The notes: generated from the letters alone by a model not told the origin. Counted from the first letter of the stretch, positions 27,801 through 35,493 are shown. The stretch: DNA of 64,000 bases from Anadara kagoshimensis (GCA_021292105.1 CM037861.1:45818310-45882309), one strand, 5' to 3'. Program-made: numbers and translations.

Positions 27801-30800
27801 TATTAAGATAAAATTGTAATCTATGTGATAAAAAGATTATTACATGTTTTTTTCATATAATATCTAATCCATATCTGTCATCGGGCTGATACTGATCCCT
27901 TGGGCCGATATGAGGTGTGATATGGAAAAAGCCGGGTAAAATCTGAATATATCAACTGATTATTCTATATGATTTTTCAATTTTTTTTTCTTTTGTTTCC
28001 AGATTCATTTACTACCATCGACAACATAAATTAAAAAATGACAATGGAATTTACAGAATTAATATTGAAAACAAACATGAAGAGGACATAGTAAGCCGAA
28101 TCGATGGTCCTTTAGTACTGCGTTCATTTGCTATCGATATCAAAGCCGGAATTATATTTTGGCTGAGCGGAAAATCAAAGGAGCTAATTCAGAAACACCA
28201 AATATTAGGCACAGAAGGAAAAAGTATGGTCAGGGGAGGCCAATTGATTAAATACAGAAATTTATGCATTCTTGGTAAGACATTAAAAGCATTGTGATCA
28301 AGTTTTTGATGAAAAGATTTATTAACTGTTACTAATGATACCTTTTCTGATACAATTGAATAAAACAGTAAACAGGTAAAAGAAAGAGATCACGAACATT
28401 CAACAATTATTGGAGGTGTCCCTCTTGTTAATTATAATGACATTATTGCAATGTTACATTGCCCTTTCCACAAAATACAAGACGTTGTGGTATATAAGAG
28501 ATAAATAAAATAAATTTACCAATTAAAACGCAATGTAAATAACGCCGAGTAATAAACTGTTTGCAAATCTTAAAAATATAAATTTCGACCTACAAAAGGA
28601 CGTTTTTGCCCCATTTTTACATTCAAATACAGTTTAACATTATGATTTTTGTTCACATTGTTGGTTTAATATTCATAGCACAATTATATTGCAAAATTGT
28701 AATTATAAATCTACAATTCTTCAAACGACAAGGCAATTTATGTAAAGTTTATTTACTTTAGGTAATAACTTATACATAACAGGAACCAGAGGCGAACTTG
28801 GAAGAATTAGCATTGAAGATGGAGTTGGACATCTTTTTAGAAAAAGCAAAGATCAGATTACTTTAATAACTGGAAAATCTTTCAAGACAAAAAGGCGTAA
28901 TACCAAAATTGTTTCAAAAATAGATTAAGTTGAATTTACTGTTTCATTAACTTATTTTCCACATTTATTTTCTTATTCAGTCGTTGGTTTTTATCAGATT
29001 GACCCGGTTGTATGGAAAAATGATATACTGAATTTTATATCAAATTACAACAATTTCTTTATCGATAAACGCAATAACCATATTGGGTTACTAATTGACC
29101 ATTTTGGAATAAAGAACGTTATGTCTGAATTGTAAATTGATATGTGCGCTATAATAGACTACTAGCATGAGTAGTTAAAGACCACGTAAAATTGATTTAC
29201 CCAACATATACATTACATGACCGTTATTACGATTGTCTTTCCAAACTTTACATGCCAATCGACCAACATTATATAACATCAATAAACCAATTAAAACATA
29301 ATCTGACTGGCGATATTGTTTAAGCAGAGCCCAACTGATAATATTCTTCAGCATAAACGAAATTTTGATACCGCTGTCACTGACAATGAGAGGTTGTTCG
29401 ATATGTAATGTGCATTTTGCGATATCTCAAACATTCGAATCAAAAATGAAATGAACATTGCATTCCTTTATAGTATTCTTCGTATTTGAAAGCGAAACTT
29501 TATTCTATGATTTAATTGTCTAAAATGCATAATGGTACGCCGATTTAGGTAGACTTCTGAGGCACTGTCAGATGGCTGAGCCAATAGCTTGTCGGCATTT
29601 GTAACGACAACCAGATAAGAACTTTTTAGATAGGAAAAAGTCGCAAAGTGCTAGATTTGGAGAAAGCGGTGTGTGTAACAAGTCCTTCTCCAGCTTTAAA
29701 AAATGCTTCACAAACCCAGATGTTATGATGGAGCATTATCATAAATTAGATGAACATGCCTAAATCCTGACACAGGGTCCTTTACTATACCTTGGATTTT
29801 TGGTATAGTGTAACACTTTTTCTCTTCTGCAATTCTTCGGAATTTGTACGACTATGCCCTTATATAACATAAATATGCAATAAAGAACACTCTTTGTGTT
29901 TTTGCTTATTGACAACTAAAGTCATTTTACCGTGTTAAGTAAGCCATGTTTTGTTTCCATTTTTTCTTACTGATTAGAAATAGTAAACCAATCTTTCGTC
30001 ACCAATAACAATGTTTGCAAATTTTGTCTTTGCTTGAATTGGGAAACATTTTGAACAACTGCATAGCTGTTTATGCTCGTACGAATTTTTGGGACATGTG
30101 CTAATATATGCGGAACCGATTTCGAAGAAATCATTTGTACTTTTAAAAAACCGCTTACAAATGAGATGTACCAAAGATAACGATATGCCAATAGACTTTT
30201 GATACATTTGCTTTGCATGTTACGGTCATATATCTGTCAGACTTTGACGACTGGTTTCAGTCAAAAAATTTATTTTTCCGCATACGAATAATCTCAAAGA
30301 TAACTTATCAGAACCTAAACTTTCCTCTTCAATTCAGTAAAAATCTGTATCACAGAATGGCCGAGTTTCGTGCGAATTTTGGTATAAGCTCAATTTTTTT
30401 CAATATTTTCAGCCTCATGTCCAAACAATTTTACAATAGTTATAAACATCTCGCTATGATTCTCAAACTATGCGGATCTGATAATACGTTTTTATACTTT
30501 TAGGAGGGTATTGAATAGAAGCTATCATATCATCACCAACGAAATCATGCAAAACGTTATCGCGCTGTGGTAAAATACACATTACATATCGAACAGATAC
30601 TATATAATTGCGAAATAAGTCAAAATCGGTTAATAACTCGTTGGACTGTAGGTAACCAAACATGTTGATATGCGTATATTATAAATCAGAAACAAATGTA
30701 CAAATTCATTTAAAATCAAAATCCAGAAGCACAGTTAAAATCCTCGAAACTTGCAAAAGGGGTTAAACACGAACTTCCACCAGGGATGTTAGACTGGGTG

Positions 30801-33800
30801 CTCCGGAAGTATAAACACCTCCTGTTGATCTAGCTACATCTGTCACGTGTGTGAAAGGAATACAGAATTATGGGTTGTCAAATATATCCAGGCCAAAACG
30901 GTACACAGAGACTCTATACTTATCAAAAAATTGTGATGACGACCATAAAACTTTTTAGGGTCCTGATAAGCCTAGGCTTGCATTATCCCTGCGTCAACAA
31001 TTTATTTGCAAGCAGCTTGCTTCGAATTATTATTTTTTCGTAGTAAAAACAAGGTTTGTCATAACGTATTAATTGTAAACAAAATATCATAAGCGGGAGA
31101 ACCAGGTATATTGCTGCATATAAAAGAACAGGTGACAATAGACAAATTGAAGTTGTCGCGTTTTCCGTACAATTTCAAATGTAGCCTTTCGTGGGTATTA
31201 CAACTGAGGTAAATAATCAAATATGAAACAGAACATGAAGAATCAGTTGTATCTTTTATTCCAACCTCACTAGGAAAAGTGACATTTACATAGTCTCAAA
31301 ATTTAGGGGTATTGAGAGATAAAACGTCATCTATATTTCTTGTAATCGGATTTGACGATTTTTGTCTCTCTTGATTTTACCATATTCTGCAGAAATTCTG
31401 CTCCATACAAATAAAGACACAAATCAGCAAAATATAGTACATAGTTTGGTGTACATATCGTTTGCAGGAAAATTATATTACCGAACAGAAATATGCTGTC
31501 TATAAATAACTCCAACATTTTGTTGATGGTATTTTTAGTATATTTTGTTAGGAATCCGTATGCTGCTTGAGAAAATAACCATAATCCCTATTAAGGATTT
31601 TATCTTTGTTTACCGTTTCTGTACAATAATGACAACTTAATATATTGTTTTAAGACTTCTTTTAAATTTCAATGTCAAAGAGGGACAGAAGTGTAAAGTG
31701 TATAAAAATGAATACATGTAATACTTGTTAAGCTAGATATGTATTAGAAGCAAGATGTTAAATCTTATCTTTTTAAGAATCCACATTTGATTGACGACAT
31801 AGAGTAGGCTTTATCTGTATAAGACTGTAGACAATAATTGACGATTGTCAAACTTTGTGTTAGAGTTGCTAACATACCTTGTAAAAAAATCTGTAGAGTT
31901 TAGGAATCTTGTACAAGTAAGAAAGGTCTAATTCTTCCTTTTTAATACCGAGAGACCTATATCTTCGGTAAAATGTAGAATTATACGACAGACTATCTGA
32001 ACAAACCTCCCTAATACGATATTTATTTTAGAATCTCTTACAAACGAGAATAACCAAGATTGACCACAGTCATTAAAATACAAACGTATATATTATTTCA
32101 CTGAAAAATGGACCAGAATGCCCTGCTAAGTTACACAAAACTTATTTGCATATGATAAAGAAGCATTTTATGTCTTATTTCAGAAAACGATGTAAAAAGT
32201 AATGAATCTTGTACTGAATTAACAAAATGTCTTGATGCAAGTATGGAATGGATTTGTTTATCTTCAGAACAAATATGTGATGGTGTTGACCAATGTTATG
32301 ATAGTTATGATGAAATGTATTGTGAATATAAAGAACACGGGAAGATGTACACACGCATAAACCTGTCGTGTCAAAATAAGCATGCTTCGCATCAGTATTT
32401 CTATGACAAAAAAGATTTAATGTTCGTGGATTGGGAAACGCATCTTTTTTCAAGATTTATCAATATTGCCGAATCGTTGCATATTCGATGTAGTGTTGAC
32501 TACGAAATATCAAATTCCATAACAACCGGAAAGCAAATGGTTAAGGGCATATATTTTCTTGCTTATCACAGATTTCGACAATTAATCAAATCAACGGTAT
32601 TGCGAGGACGTCAACAGTTTATCAGAATACTATTTTTATCTGGACAAGGTATATCTCAAAAATGGTCTGAAAGAACATTCGAAGATTTTAGAGATCTGCA
32701 TTCTCTTGAATTATTAGACATTAAACTCTTAGTATTAAAAGATGATGTCTTCATTAAACTGGAACAGTTGCAAACACTCTTGATACGTGTGCAGACATTG
32801 ATTCAAATAGAAATGAGAGGTTTTAATGGTATCTTTCTTTGTCGGGACCTGACTATATCTGGTACTAAAATACAACACCTACATCCACAAACATTTAATA
32901 ACATGTCTAATTTGATCAATTTAGACATATCAAAAAACAAACTGACTGTAATCGACAAAGATTTGTTTGAAAGTATGACGTCACTTCAAGTTATAGACAC
33001 CAGAGGGAATGATATCCAAATATTGGGGAAAATATTTGAGACAAATATGAAACTAAAATTGATATATAGTGACACATTTACATTATGCTGTGTAAGACCC
33101 AAACACATGACTGTTGATGACTGTGTAGCTCCACCATTTGACGTTTCAAGTTGTGAAAATTTAATTGAAAACGACATTCTTCGGATCTTTCTTTGGATAA
33201 TGGGTATCTTAGCTATTTTTGGAAATATGGGAGTTTTATTTTATAGATCGAAGGATAACAGAGGATTATATCATGATACATTTTCAGTTTTGGTAGGGAA
33301 TTTAACTGTAGCAGACACGCTTATTGGCCTATATCTCATATCGATAGGAATTACTGATGCAGTATTTCGAGGCGAATATATATGGCAAGAATACAGATGG
33401 AGAAAAGGTGCATTTTGCACTGCTCTTGGGATTTTATCGGTTTTATCTTCTGAGGTATCCGTAATAACCATATCATTCGTGACTGTTGCTCGTTATTTTG
33501 CAGTAAAATTCCCGTTTAAGGAACATAAAATATCAAGAAAAAATGCTGTGTTTGGGTCTGTCATTTCATGGATAATTTCTCTTTTTATGGCTTTATTTCC
33601 GTATTTCGTTTTCGATAACTTTTATTCTGTCTCCGGTGTTTGTGTATCCCTTCCTTTGAGGAAAGAATCAACAAGTGGCTGGATATATTCGTTTTCACTT
33701 TTCGTTGTTTTCAATTTCTTAATCTTTCTGTTTATTGCCATTGCACAGATACCAATAGTATACGAAGTTAAACAGATATCGTCTAAAGTTCAGAGTACGG

Positions 33801-35493
33801 GAACTTTGAAGTACATTGAAGTAGCCAAAAGGTTATCACTCGTGGTAGCAACAGATTGTTTGTGCTGGATTCCAATTGGAACAATGGGTGTGTATATTTA
33901 ATTATTTGTTGATTTCGCGTTTTATTGGGAAAGTATGAAGAGTTATTGTGTAAGTTATTCGGATTTTGTCGTCAACAAAGATACATCATTTATTGAACTC
34001 AAAATGCCTAACGGCTGTATTGAATCAAAATGTCCTTTTGCTGACAAAAACGTATCCCTTTCATTATCAACATAAAGTGAAAATTGCAACATAGTGGTAG
34101 AATTTGTTAATGAATGTAACACTTTTAATTATTACAAATACCATTTTTTATTATCATGTGTGATTAAAAATATTTAAATGACACCTTATCTTCTCGTGAT
34201 TGAAACAGTATTATGTACTTAAGTTTTGTATAAAAATAATTTTGAAATTCAATAATTATTCTAAAAATGTACATTCTTAAGTGGTGGTAATGTTTTGATT
34301 GGTATTTTTTGCCGATTTTATTATTGCTTATGAAACACTAAAAAATTGTATAAACAATTTCGCTTAATGCGCTAGGTTATAATTATAATAAATTGTTTTT
34401 TCATTTATTAAAGGTTTTGAAATCTCAATATGTTTTTGTTGTTGCTTTATCAAATTGTGTAGAAAATTAGTACATGTATTCATATATTGATATATGCACT
34501 ATCCACCCATTTTGTTTTAAATTTGCTTTATAAGAAATGCTGGAAAAACTCAAACTGTAAAAACAATAGATGAAAAATTAACAAATATATTAAAAGTTAT
34601 TATGATTTTATTTCAATATTTAACATTTATATTTCACTTCCAGGGATGACTGAAATTCGCTTTTACTTTGTACAAATTGTATTTTAAGGTACATTGGCAA
34701 TGTTTGGGTATGATATGCCAAGGACAATATACGCATGGACTGTAGTTTTTATTATGCCAATTAATTCGGCAATAAATCCGTTTTTATACACGTTTATCGA
34801 TTCCAAGGTAACTGTATCTGTTTTTTATTCTTTTTTATATGGATTTTACAAACGTCTTAACAGCATTTTACATTTTCAAAAAAGCATTTAGAATAGGTTT
34901 TTAAATTTATCATTAAAGCACTGTATGTCCAACAATTTTTAAAATTGTTATCACAGCTTGCTTAATTTTCGTGCTGAAATTTTTCTTTTCGTCAACTTCT
35001 GTTTCTAATTTCTAATTATTTTATGCTAAATCAATTTACCTTTGATGTCTCAATGGCTTATACTTGAAGCAATTTTGATATAAGTCGATAACATAAGATA
35101 CCAATATAGTATGACAAGCTCTTTTAAAGCTTCTGTACGTATCATATTTTAAAGTACTTCTTGTTTTAGATGCTGGAGGAGATCGTTATCATTATTAAAC
35201 AAGGATATAAAGGTATGCTATTTATTACAAAATGCTGGATAAAACATGAAGATGTCATCGAAACGCAGCATAACAAACAACATGGTCATTAAATTCATAG
35301 TAGTACAGTAAAGCTCATAGTTATTGAGAATGTTTTTCAAAATAATATTTTACAATTATTCAATAAATAAAGGTTTTCAACTAAAATCATGAGTAACAAT
35401 CAAAGGGTAATAGATGCTACAATTACATGGCCGTTTTTTCAATACCGAGAGTTATTTCTCTTTGTTACAGTACTTCCGGCCGCCAACTGCTAG
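4202..35493 (+). CDS. Gene 1: mosaic CTLD - YWTD propeller - EGF - YWTD propeller - LDLa - LRR - 7TM receptor (5' incomplete)
   Basis: Spliced gene; exons are listed separately. Seen: a chain of exons with matching phases (mostly 1-1, with 1-to-2 and 2-to-1 pairs inside each propeller) encoding roughly 1,530 residues. The order is CTLD C-terminal half, degenerate CTLD, six YWTD-type blades, two EGF-like modules, six more blades, one LDLa module, leucine-rich repeats, LGR hinge and seven membrane helices. Known: LDLa-LRR-7TM is the layout of relaxin receptors and of molluscan GRL101, Gs/Gi-coupled or orphan plasma-membrane receptors. YWTD propellers with EGF modules occur in LDL-receptor relatives; CTLDs bind glycans or proteins. 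Inferred: a cell-surface receptor with a very large lectin/propeller ectodomain. Oddities: a one-base deficit in exon 13447-13975 and an alternative stop exon at 28981. The first coding exons are missing. A split into two genes near 29-32 kb cannot be excluded, but the domain spacing favours one. Confidence 0.72.
5116..5286 (+). CDS. Gene 1 exon: N-terminal half of second, degenerate CTLD
   Basis: Acceptor ttttatag, donor CTG|GTAAGA, phase 1-1, 57 codons. It resembles a CTLD first half: a Cys near the start (GCLLDD), LYYKVFDKYLSHGDAEAIC, where A-E-A-I-C fits the W..A...C segment, and HLLSISTLYEY, which fits the LA.I.S..E pattern. The tryptophan expected before the alanine is absent. The two CTLD exons that are usually separate (phase 0 junction) are fused here. 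Joins the preceding exon through a split Gly codon. Confidence 0.78.
5517..5765 (+). repeat. Dispersed repeat R1, partial
   Basis: CTAGCTATACTCGCCACGTG and ACATTATCCCTGCGTCAACA are family words; the start is truncated. Confidence 0.7.
6024..6130. repeat. Long hairpin with GGCAAGCC core
   Basis: AAGGAAATCTCAACCC...ATATTTGGTCCAGAAC pairs with GTTCTGGACCAAATAT...GGGTTGAGATTTTCC. The stem is about 45 bp with few mismatches, and the loop contains GAGGCAAGCC. Confidence 0.8.
6533..6632. repeat. Hairpin with GGCAAGCC core
   Basis: AGGGAAATCGCACC and GGTGGGATTTCCCT are the outer arms. GTCAGAGATACGGCAAGCCC with CCGTCTCTGA forms the inner stem around the same GGCAAGCC word. Confidence 0.7.
6660..6860 (-). 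repeat. Dispersed repeat R1, degraded
   Basis: AGCTGCTTGCAAATAAATTG and CCTGGATATATTTAACGTCT in minus orientation. Confidence 0.55.
7524..7574. repeat. (GT)n microsatellite
   Basis: About 25 GT units, within an intron of gene 1. Confidence 0.98.
8428..8475 (-). repeat. Terminal fragment of the CAGGTGAGC element
   Basis: AGAGGCCCATGGACTTTAAT followed by GCTCACCTGAGG is the reverse complement of the element's right end (48955-48990). Confidence 0.55.
8704..8850 (+). mobile_element. 5' end fragment of a related mariner
   Basis: GGCTGTTCGATATGTATTGT followed by a bases-matched subterminal stretch (GTTGGTGATGATA) corresponds to the right end of the mariner at 30.5 kb in opposite orientation. 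No transposase reading frame or second end was recognised nearby. Confidence 0.6.
10464..10715 (+). CDS. Gene 1 exon: C-terminal half of second, degenerate CTLD
   Basis: Acceptor gtctttgtttcag, donor TCA|GTAAGT, phase 1-1, 84 codons. The diagnostic end is TKCFVLVVNGSLFFLDVRNC...LPFICG, matching the C.vl..g.w.d..C...lPfIC tail of CTLDs. The region where WIGL should lie reads ELDDRTFHINSD and has no tryptophan, and the EPN/WND calcium residues are missing. This is therefore a structural CTLD probably unable to bind sugar in the classical way. A short linker with one extra Cys (GTYCQDD) leads to the propeller. Confidence 0.8.
10840..10915 (+). repeat. Dispersed repeat R2, 5' fragment
   Basis: CAGCACTAGATGGCCGTTTA and GGAATACAATTCCTCATCTA; about 125 bases after the CTLD exon of gene 1. 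Confidence 0.6.
11881..11956. repeat. (AT)n microsatellite
   Basis: Interrupted AT dinucleotide run, able to form a cruciform. Confidence 0.97.
11990..12290 (+). repeat. Dispersed repeat R1
   Basis: CAATCCAGAAGCAAAGTAAA, CTAGCTACACCCGCCACGTG and AGCCTAGGCTTGCAAAATGA. It lies in the intron just before the first propeller exon. Confidence 0.8.
12358..12751 (+). CDS. Gene 1 exon: YWTD propeller 1, blades 1-3
   Basis: Acceptor ...tatttaag, donor CAGG|GTAGGC, phase 1 to 2. Three blade strands are recognisable: QILVTTDRSIKYFI, LILKDLLFWHSRKS and LAVDWMFENIYYSTMNSQTI. The last is the clearest LA.D....IY(W)(T) signature of LDL-receptor class B repeats. The exon joins the next through a split Gly codon (gg|g). 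Confidence 0.88.
12787..12890. repeat. (TC)n microsatellite
   Basis: Pyrimidine run of CT/TC units with a few interruptions, starting 36 bases after a gene 1 donor site. Confidence 0.97.
13447..13975 (+). CDS. Gene 1 exon: YWTD propeller 1, blades 4-6, with a one-base deficit
   Basis: Acceptor ctgtttttatag, donor TTTG|GTAATT. Blades: LIFWLEPSG, then QIAVDFYRRNI running into ASYDNMITKYTYN, then LADVFFTDGNMLIS. The exon enters in phase 2 and must leave in phase 1, which needs 530 bases; 529 are present. The frame in use at the start stops at 13586 (tga), while the blade motif continues in the -1 frame from about 13570. One extra T in the T4 run at 13566-13569 would restore the NI-F-A-S-Y-D strand. 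Either a consensus error or a real inactivating deletion. Confidence 0.85.
14463..14600 (+). CDS. Gene 1 exon: EGF-like module 1
   Basis: Acceptor tttatttgtag, donor GTG|GTAAGT, phase 1-1, 46 codons. Cysteines are spaced C...C...C.C....C (DHCQYTHYVHNC, NNCVCPLDG, NGSCG), the pattern of the EGF module that closes an LDLR-type propeller. It directly follows propeller 1, as in LRP-like proteins. Confidence 0.85.
15360..15515 (+). repeat. Dispersed repeat R2, 5' fragment
   Basis: CCTCTAGACATCTGTTTTCG, AATTCCTTATCAGTAGTACT and AAGATGTTGAAGCTTATCAA. Confidence 0.65.
15540..16486. repeat. Pair of ~190-bp direct repeats flanking a short frame
   Basis: 15540-15735 and 16290-16486 share AAAGTTGTCG, TTTCACATCCA..GGATGTTCCGAATGAAT-like text and TAGATTGTTCCATTCTTTAC. 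An open frame at 15756-16103 (115 residues) lies between; it has no recognised motif and uses GCCGA-type words like the element at 45.8 kb. A 19-bp perfect stem (15710-15728 with 15763-15781) sits at the inner edge. Confidence 0.6.
17085..17185 (+). repeat. Dispersed repeat R2, 5' fragment
   Basis: CATCACTAGACGGCCTTTTT and CCTCATCAGTAGTGCTAGGA, then an AAACCACAATTTAAGATG end. Confidence 0.7.
17684..17821 (+). CDS. Gene 1 exon: EGF-like module 2
   Basis: Acceptor cacttttttcag, donor ACG|GTAAGA, phase 1-1, 46 codons. Motifs SVCSLNNGECMQQC, KYCSCYKGFKLLLDGKTC give all six EGF cysteines and the NNG.C and G-(F/Y) landmarks. This is the better conserved of the two EGF modules. Confidence 0.92.
18845..18975 (-). 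repeat. Dispersed repeat R1, fragment
   Basis: TTCGGAGCACTTGGTTTCAC and GACATGGATTGGTATATTTG match one end of the family. Confidence 0.65.
19077..19283 (+). CDS. Gene 1 exon: YWTD propeller 2, blades 1-2
   Basis: Acceptor gatttacaaag, donor CTG|GTATGT, phase 1-1, 69 codons. EIILLSGQTKLELYS is an opening strand. IEFDQLEQNIYWIRDKVF is a clear LDLR class B strand (D....NIYWI.D). Confidence 0.9.
21624..21822 (+). CDS. Gene 1 exon: YWTD propeller 2, blade 3
   Basis: Acceptor tatttttag, donor ACGG|GTAAGT (strong), phase 1 to 2. LTLDILQRRLFFSVPFNSTI fits the LA.D....L(Y/F)(W/F) strand. The 1-to-2 phase at this point mirrors the intron within propeller 1, suggesting the two propellers arose by internal duplication. 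Confidence 0.88.
22703..22795. repeat. Hairpin with GGCAAGCC core (inverted)
   Basis: GGAAAATCTCACCCG pairs with GGGTGAGATTTTCC. The loop side holds AAGGCTTGCCGAG, the complement of GGCAAGCC. Confidence 0.7.
22790..22920 (+). repeat. Dispersed repeat R1, fragment
   Basis: TTTTACCAGAGAAGTGAGAC and CAGGTGCTACGGAAG resemble the ACCAGGGAAGT..GGTGCT.CGGAAG block of R1. Confidence 0.5.
23255..23815 (-). repeat. Dispersed repeat R1, long copy
   Basis: Contains the family landmarks GCAAGCCTAGGCTTATCAAA, ACACGTGACGGGTGTAGCTA and CTTCCGGAGCACCCGGCCTC. Near-identical strings recur at about ten places in the window in both orientations. The apparent reading frame 23290-23604 is repeat sequence, not a gene. 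Confidence 0.85.
27470..27660 (-). repeat. Dispersed repeat with TATAAAGACCAC words
   Basis: Matches in reverse the block at 41930-42110 (CTTTATAGGCAGGTGG / TATACAGGTTCAATTAACAT type text). Degraded; no coding sequence. Confidence 0.4.
28003..28274 (+). CDS. Gene 1 exon: YWTD propeller 2, blades 4-5
   Basis: Acceptor ttttgtttccag, donor CTTG|GTAAGA, phase 2 to 1. FIYYHRQHKLKNDNG is blade 4 and FAIDIKAGIIFWLSGKS is blade 5, the latter a textbook class B strand. The phase completes the 2-to-1 counterpart of the preceding exon. Confidence 0.9.
28762..28896 (+). CDS. Gene 1 exon: YWTD propeller 2, blade 6
   Basis: Acceptor atttactttag, donor GGC|GTAATA (weak at -1), phase 1-1, 45 codons. NNLYITGTRGELGRISIEDG is blade 6. 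The exon ends ITLITGKSFKTKR, the closing strand. Read directly into the LDLa exon at 32184 this gives ...KTKRQNDVKSNESC, a spacing very like the propeller-1-to-EGF junction. Retaining the intron gives a stop at 28926. Confidence 0.8.
28981..29135 (+). CDS. Gene 1 alternative terminal exon (short isoform?)
   Basis: Acceptor atttattttcttattcag is strong, and phase 1 fits the preceding exon across an 84-bp intron. It encodes about 50 residues (starting VGFYQIDPVVW, ending NVMSEL) and a TAA at 29133. There are no cysteines and no recognised domain. No donor in the right phase leads to the LDLa exon, so inclusion should end the protein. An AATAAA at 29281-29286 could serve as its poly(A) signal. 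Inferred: an alternative last exon yielding a soluble lectin-propeller protein. It could also be a cryptic exon with no role. Confidence 0.42.
29281..29286 (+). terminator. Possible poly(A) signal of the short gene 1 isoform
   Basis: AATAAA about 146 bases after the TAA at 29133-29135 that ends the alternative exon, and upstream of the mariner relic. Confidence 0.3.
29395..30595 (-). mobile_element. Decayed mariner-type DNA transposon
   Basis: The ends are inverted copies of TGTTCGATATGTAATGTG (29395 onward; complement at 30578-30595), 1.2 kb apart, the size of a mariner. The minus strand retains transposase traces: NIVIGDERLVYYF near 29977-30015 (first catalytic Asp), then GATAATGCTCC (D-N-A-P) near 29730-29740, then SPNLALCDFF near 29640-29670 (third Asp). 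The D-to-D distance of about 32-34 codons fits the mariner DD34D type. Many stops and shifts show it is dead. It occupies the intron between blade 6 and the LDLa exon of gene 1. Confidence 0.85.
30712..31520 (+). repeat. Dispersed repeat R1, longest copy with 3' extension
   Basis: Starts TCCAGAAGCACAGTTAAAAT, passes CTAGCTACATCTGTCACGTG and GCCTAGGCTTGCATTATCCC. It continues into a block (31200-31520) also found at 61130-61450. Orientation opposite to the 23.3-kb copy. Sits in the intron just before the LDLa exon. Confidence 0.85.
32184..33887 (+). CDS. Gene 1 exon: LDLa module, LRRs, LGR hinge and TM1-TM6
   Basis: Acceptor tgtcttatttcag, donor ATGG|GTGTGT, phase 1-1, 1,704 bases in one exon. 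LDLa at about 32210-32320 has six cysteines and the calcium-site signature CDGVDQCYDSYDEMYC. A linker of unknown fold follows, then about five leucine-rich repeats (32620-33065, e.g. LINLDISKNKLTVIDKDLF). The LGR hinge is LCCVRP...DDCVAPPFDVSSCENL. TM1 starts near 33179. TM2 NLTVADTLIGLYL, TM3 FCTALGILSVLSSEVSVITI and TM6 CWIP match relaxin-receptor/LGR helices. The E/DRY motif at the end of TM3 reads VARY (33485-33496), keeping Arg but losing the acid. A single large exon with one intron before TM7 is unusual for LRR parts of vertebrate LGRs. Confidence 0.96.
34689..34807 (+). CDS. Gene 1 exon: TM7 of the GPCR
   Basis: Acceptor attttaag, donor AAG|GTAACT, phase 1 to 0. It encodes GTLAMFGYD, a linker, then VVFIMPINSAINPFLYTF with the NPxxY signature. 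It completes the seventh helix after the CWIP-bearing sixth helix. Reading past the donor meets a TAG at 34889 after about 27 more residues (GFYKRLNSILHF), which could be an alternative short tail. Confidence 0.93.
35170..35212 (+). CDS. Gene 1 microexon: helix-8-like cytoplasmic tail
   Basis: Acceptor cttcttgttttag, donor AAG|GTATGC, phase 0 to 1, 43 bases. MLEEIVIIIKQGYK follows FIDSK. It resembles the amphipathic helix 8 after NPxxY in LGRs (compare TRPFKEMI in relaxin receptors, from memory). It opens with ATG, so it could alternatively be the first coding exon of gene 2; the phase would also allow that. Confidence 0.6.
35471..35493 (+). CDS. Gene 1 probable last coding exon
   Basis: A strong pyrimidine-rich acceptor (ttatttctctttgttacag) in matching phase 1 gives seven residues (V-L-P-A-A-N-C) and TAG at 35491. 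AATAAA follows at 35530-35535, 37 bases after the stop. The peptide is too short to judge by content, so the call rests on the acceptor, phase and poly(A) signal. Confidence 0.45.

Noticed and set aside
30213..30503. 96-residue + strand frame
   Set aside because: Antisense to the decayed mariner transposase.
32175..33471. Minus-strand frames opposite the GPCR exon
   Set aside because: Shadows of the receptor exon, which has clear domain content on the + strand.
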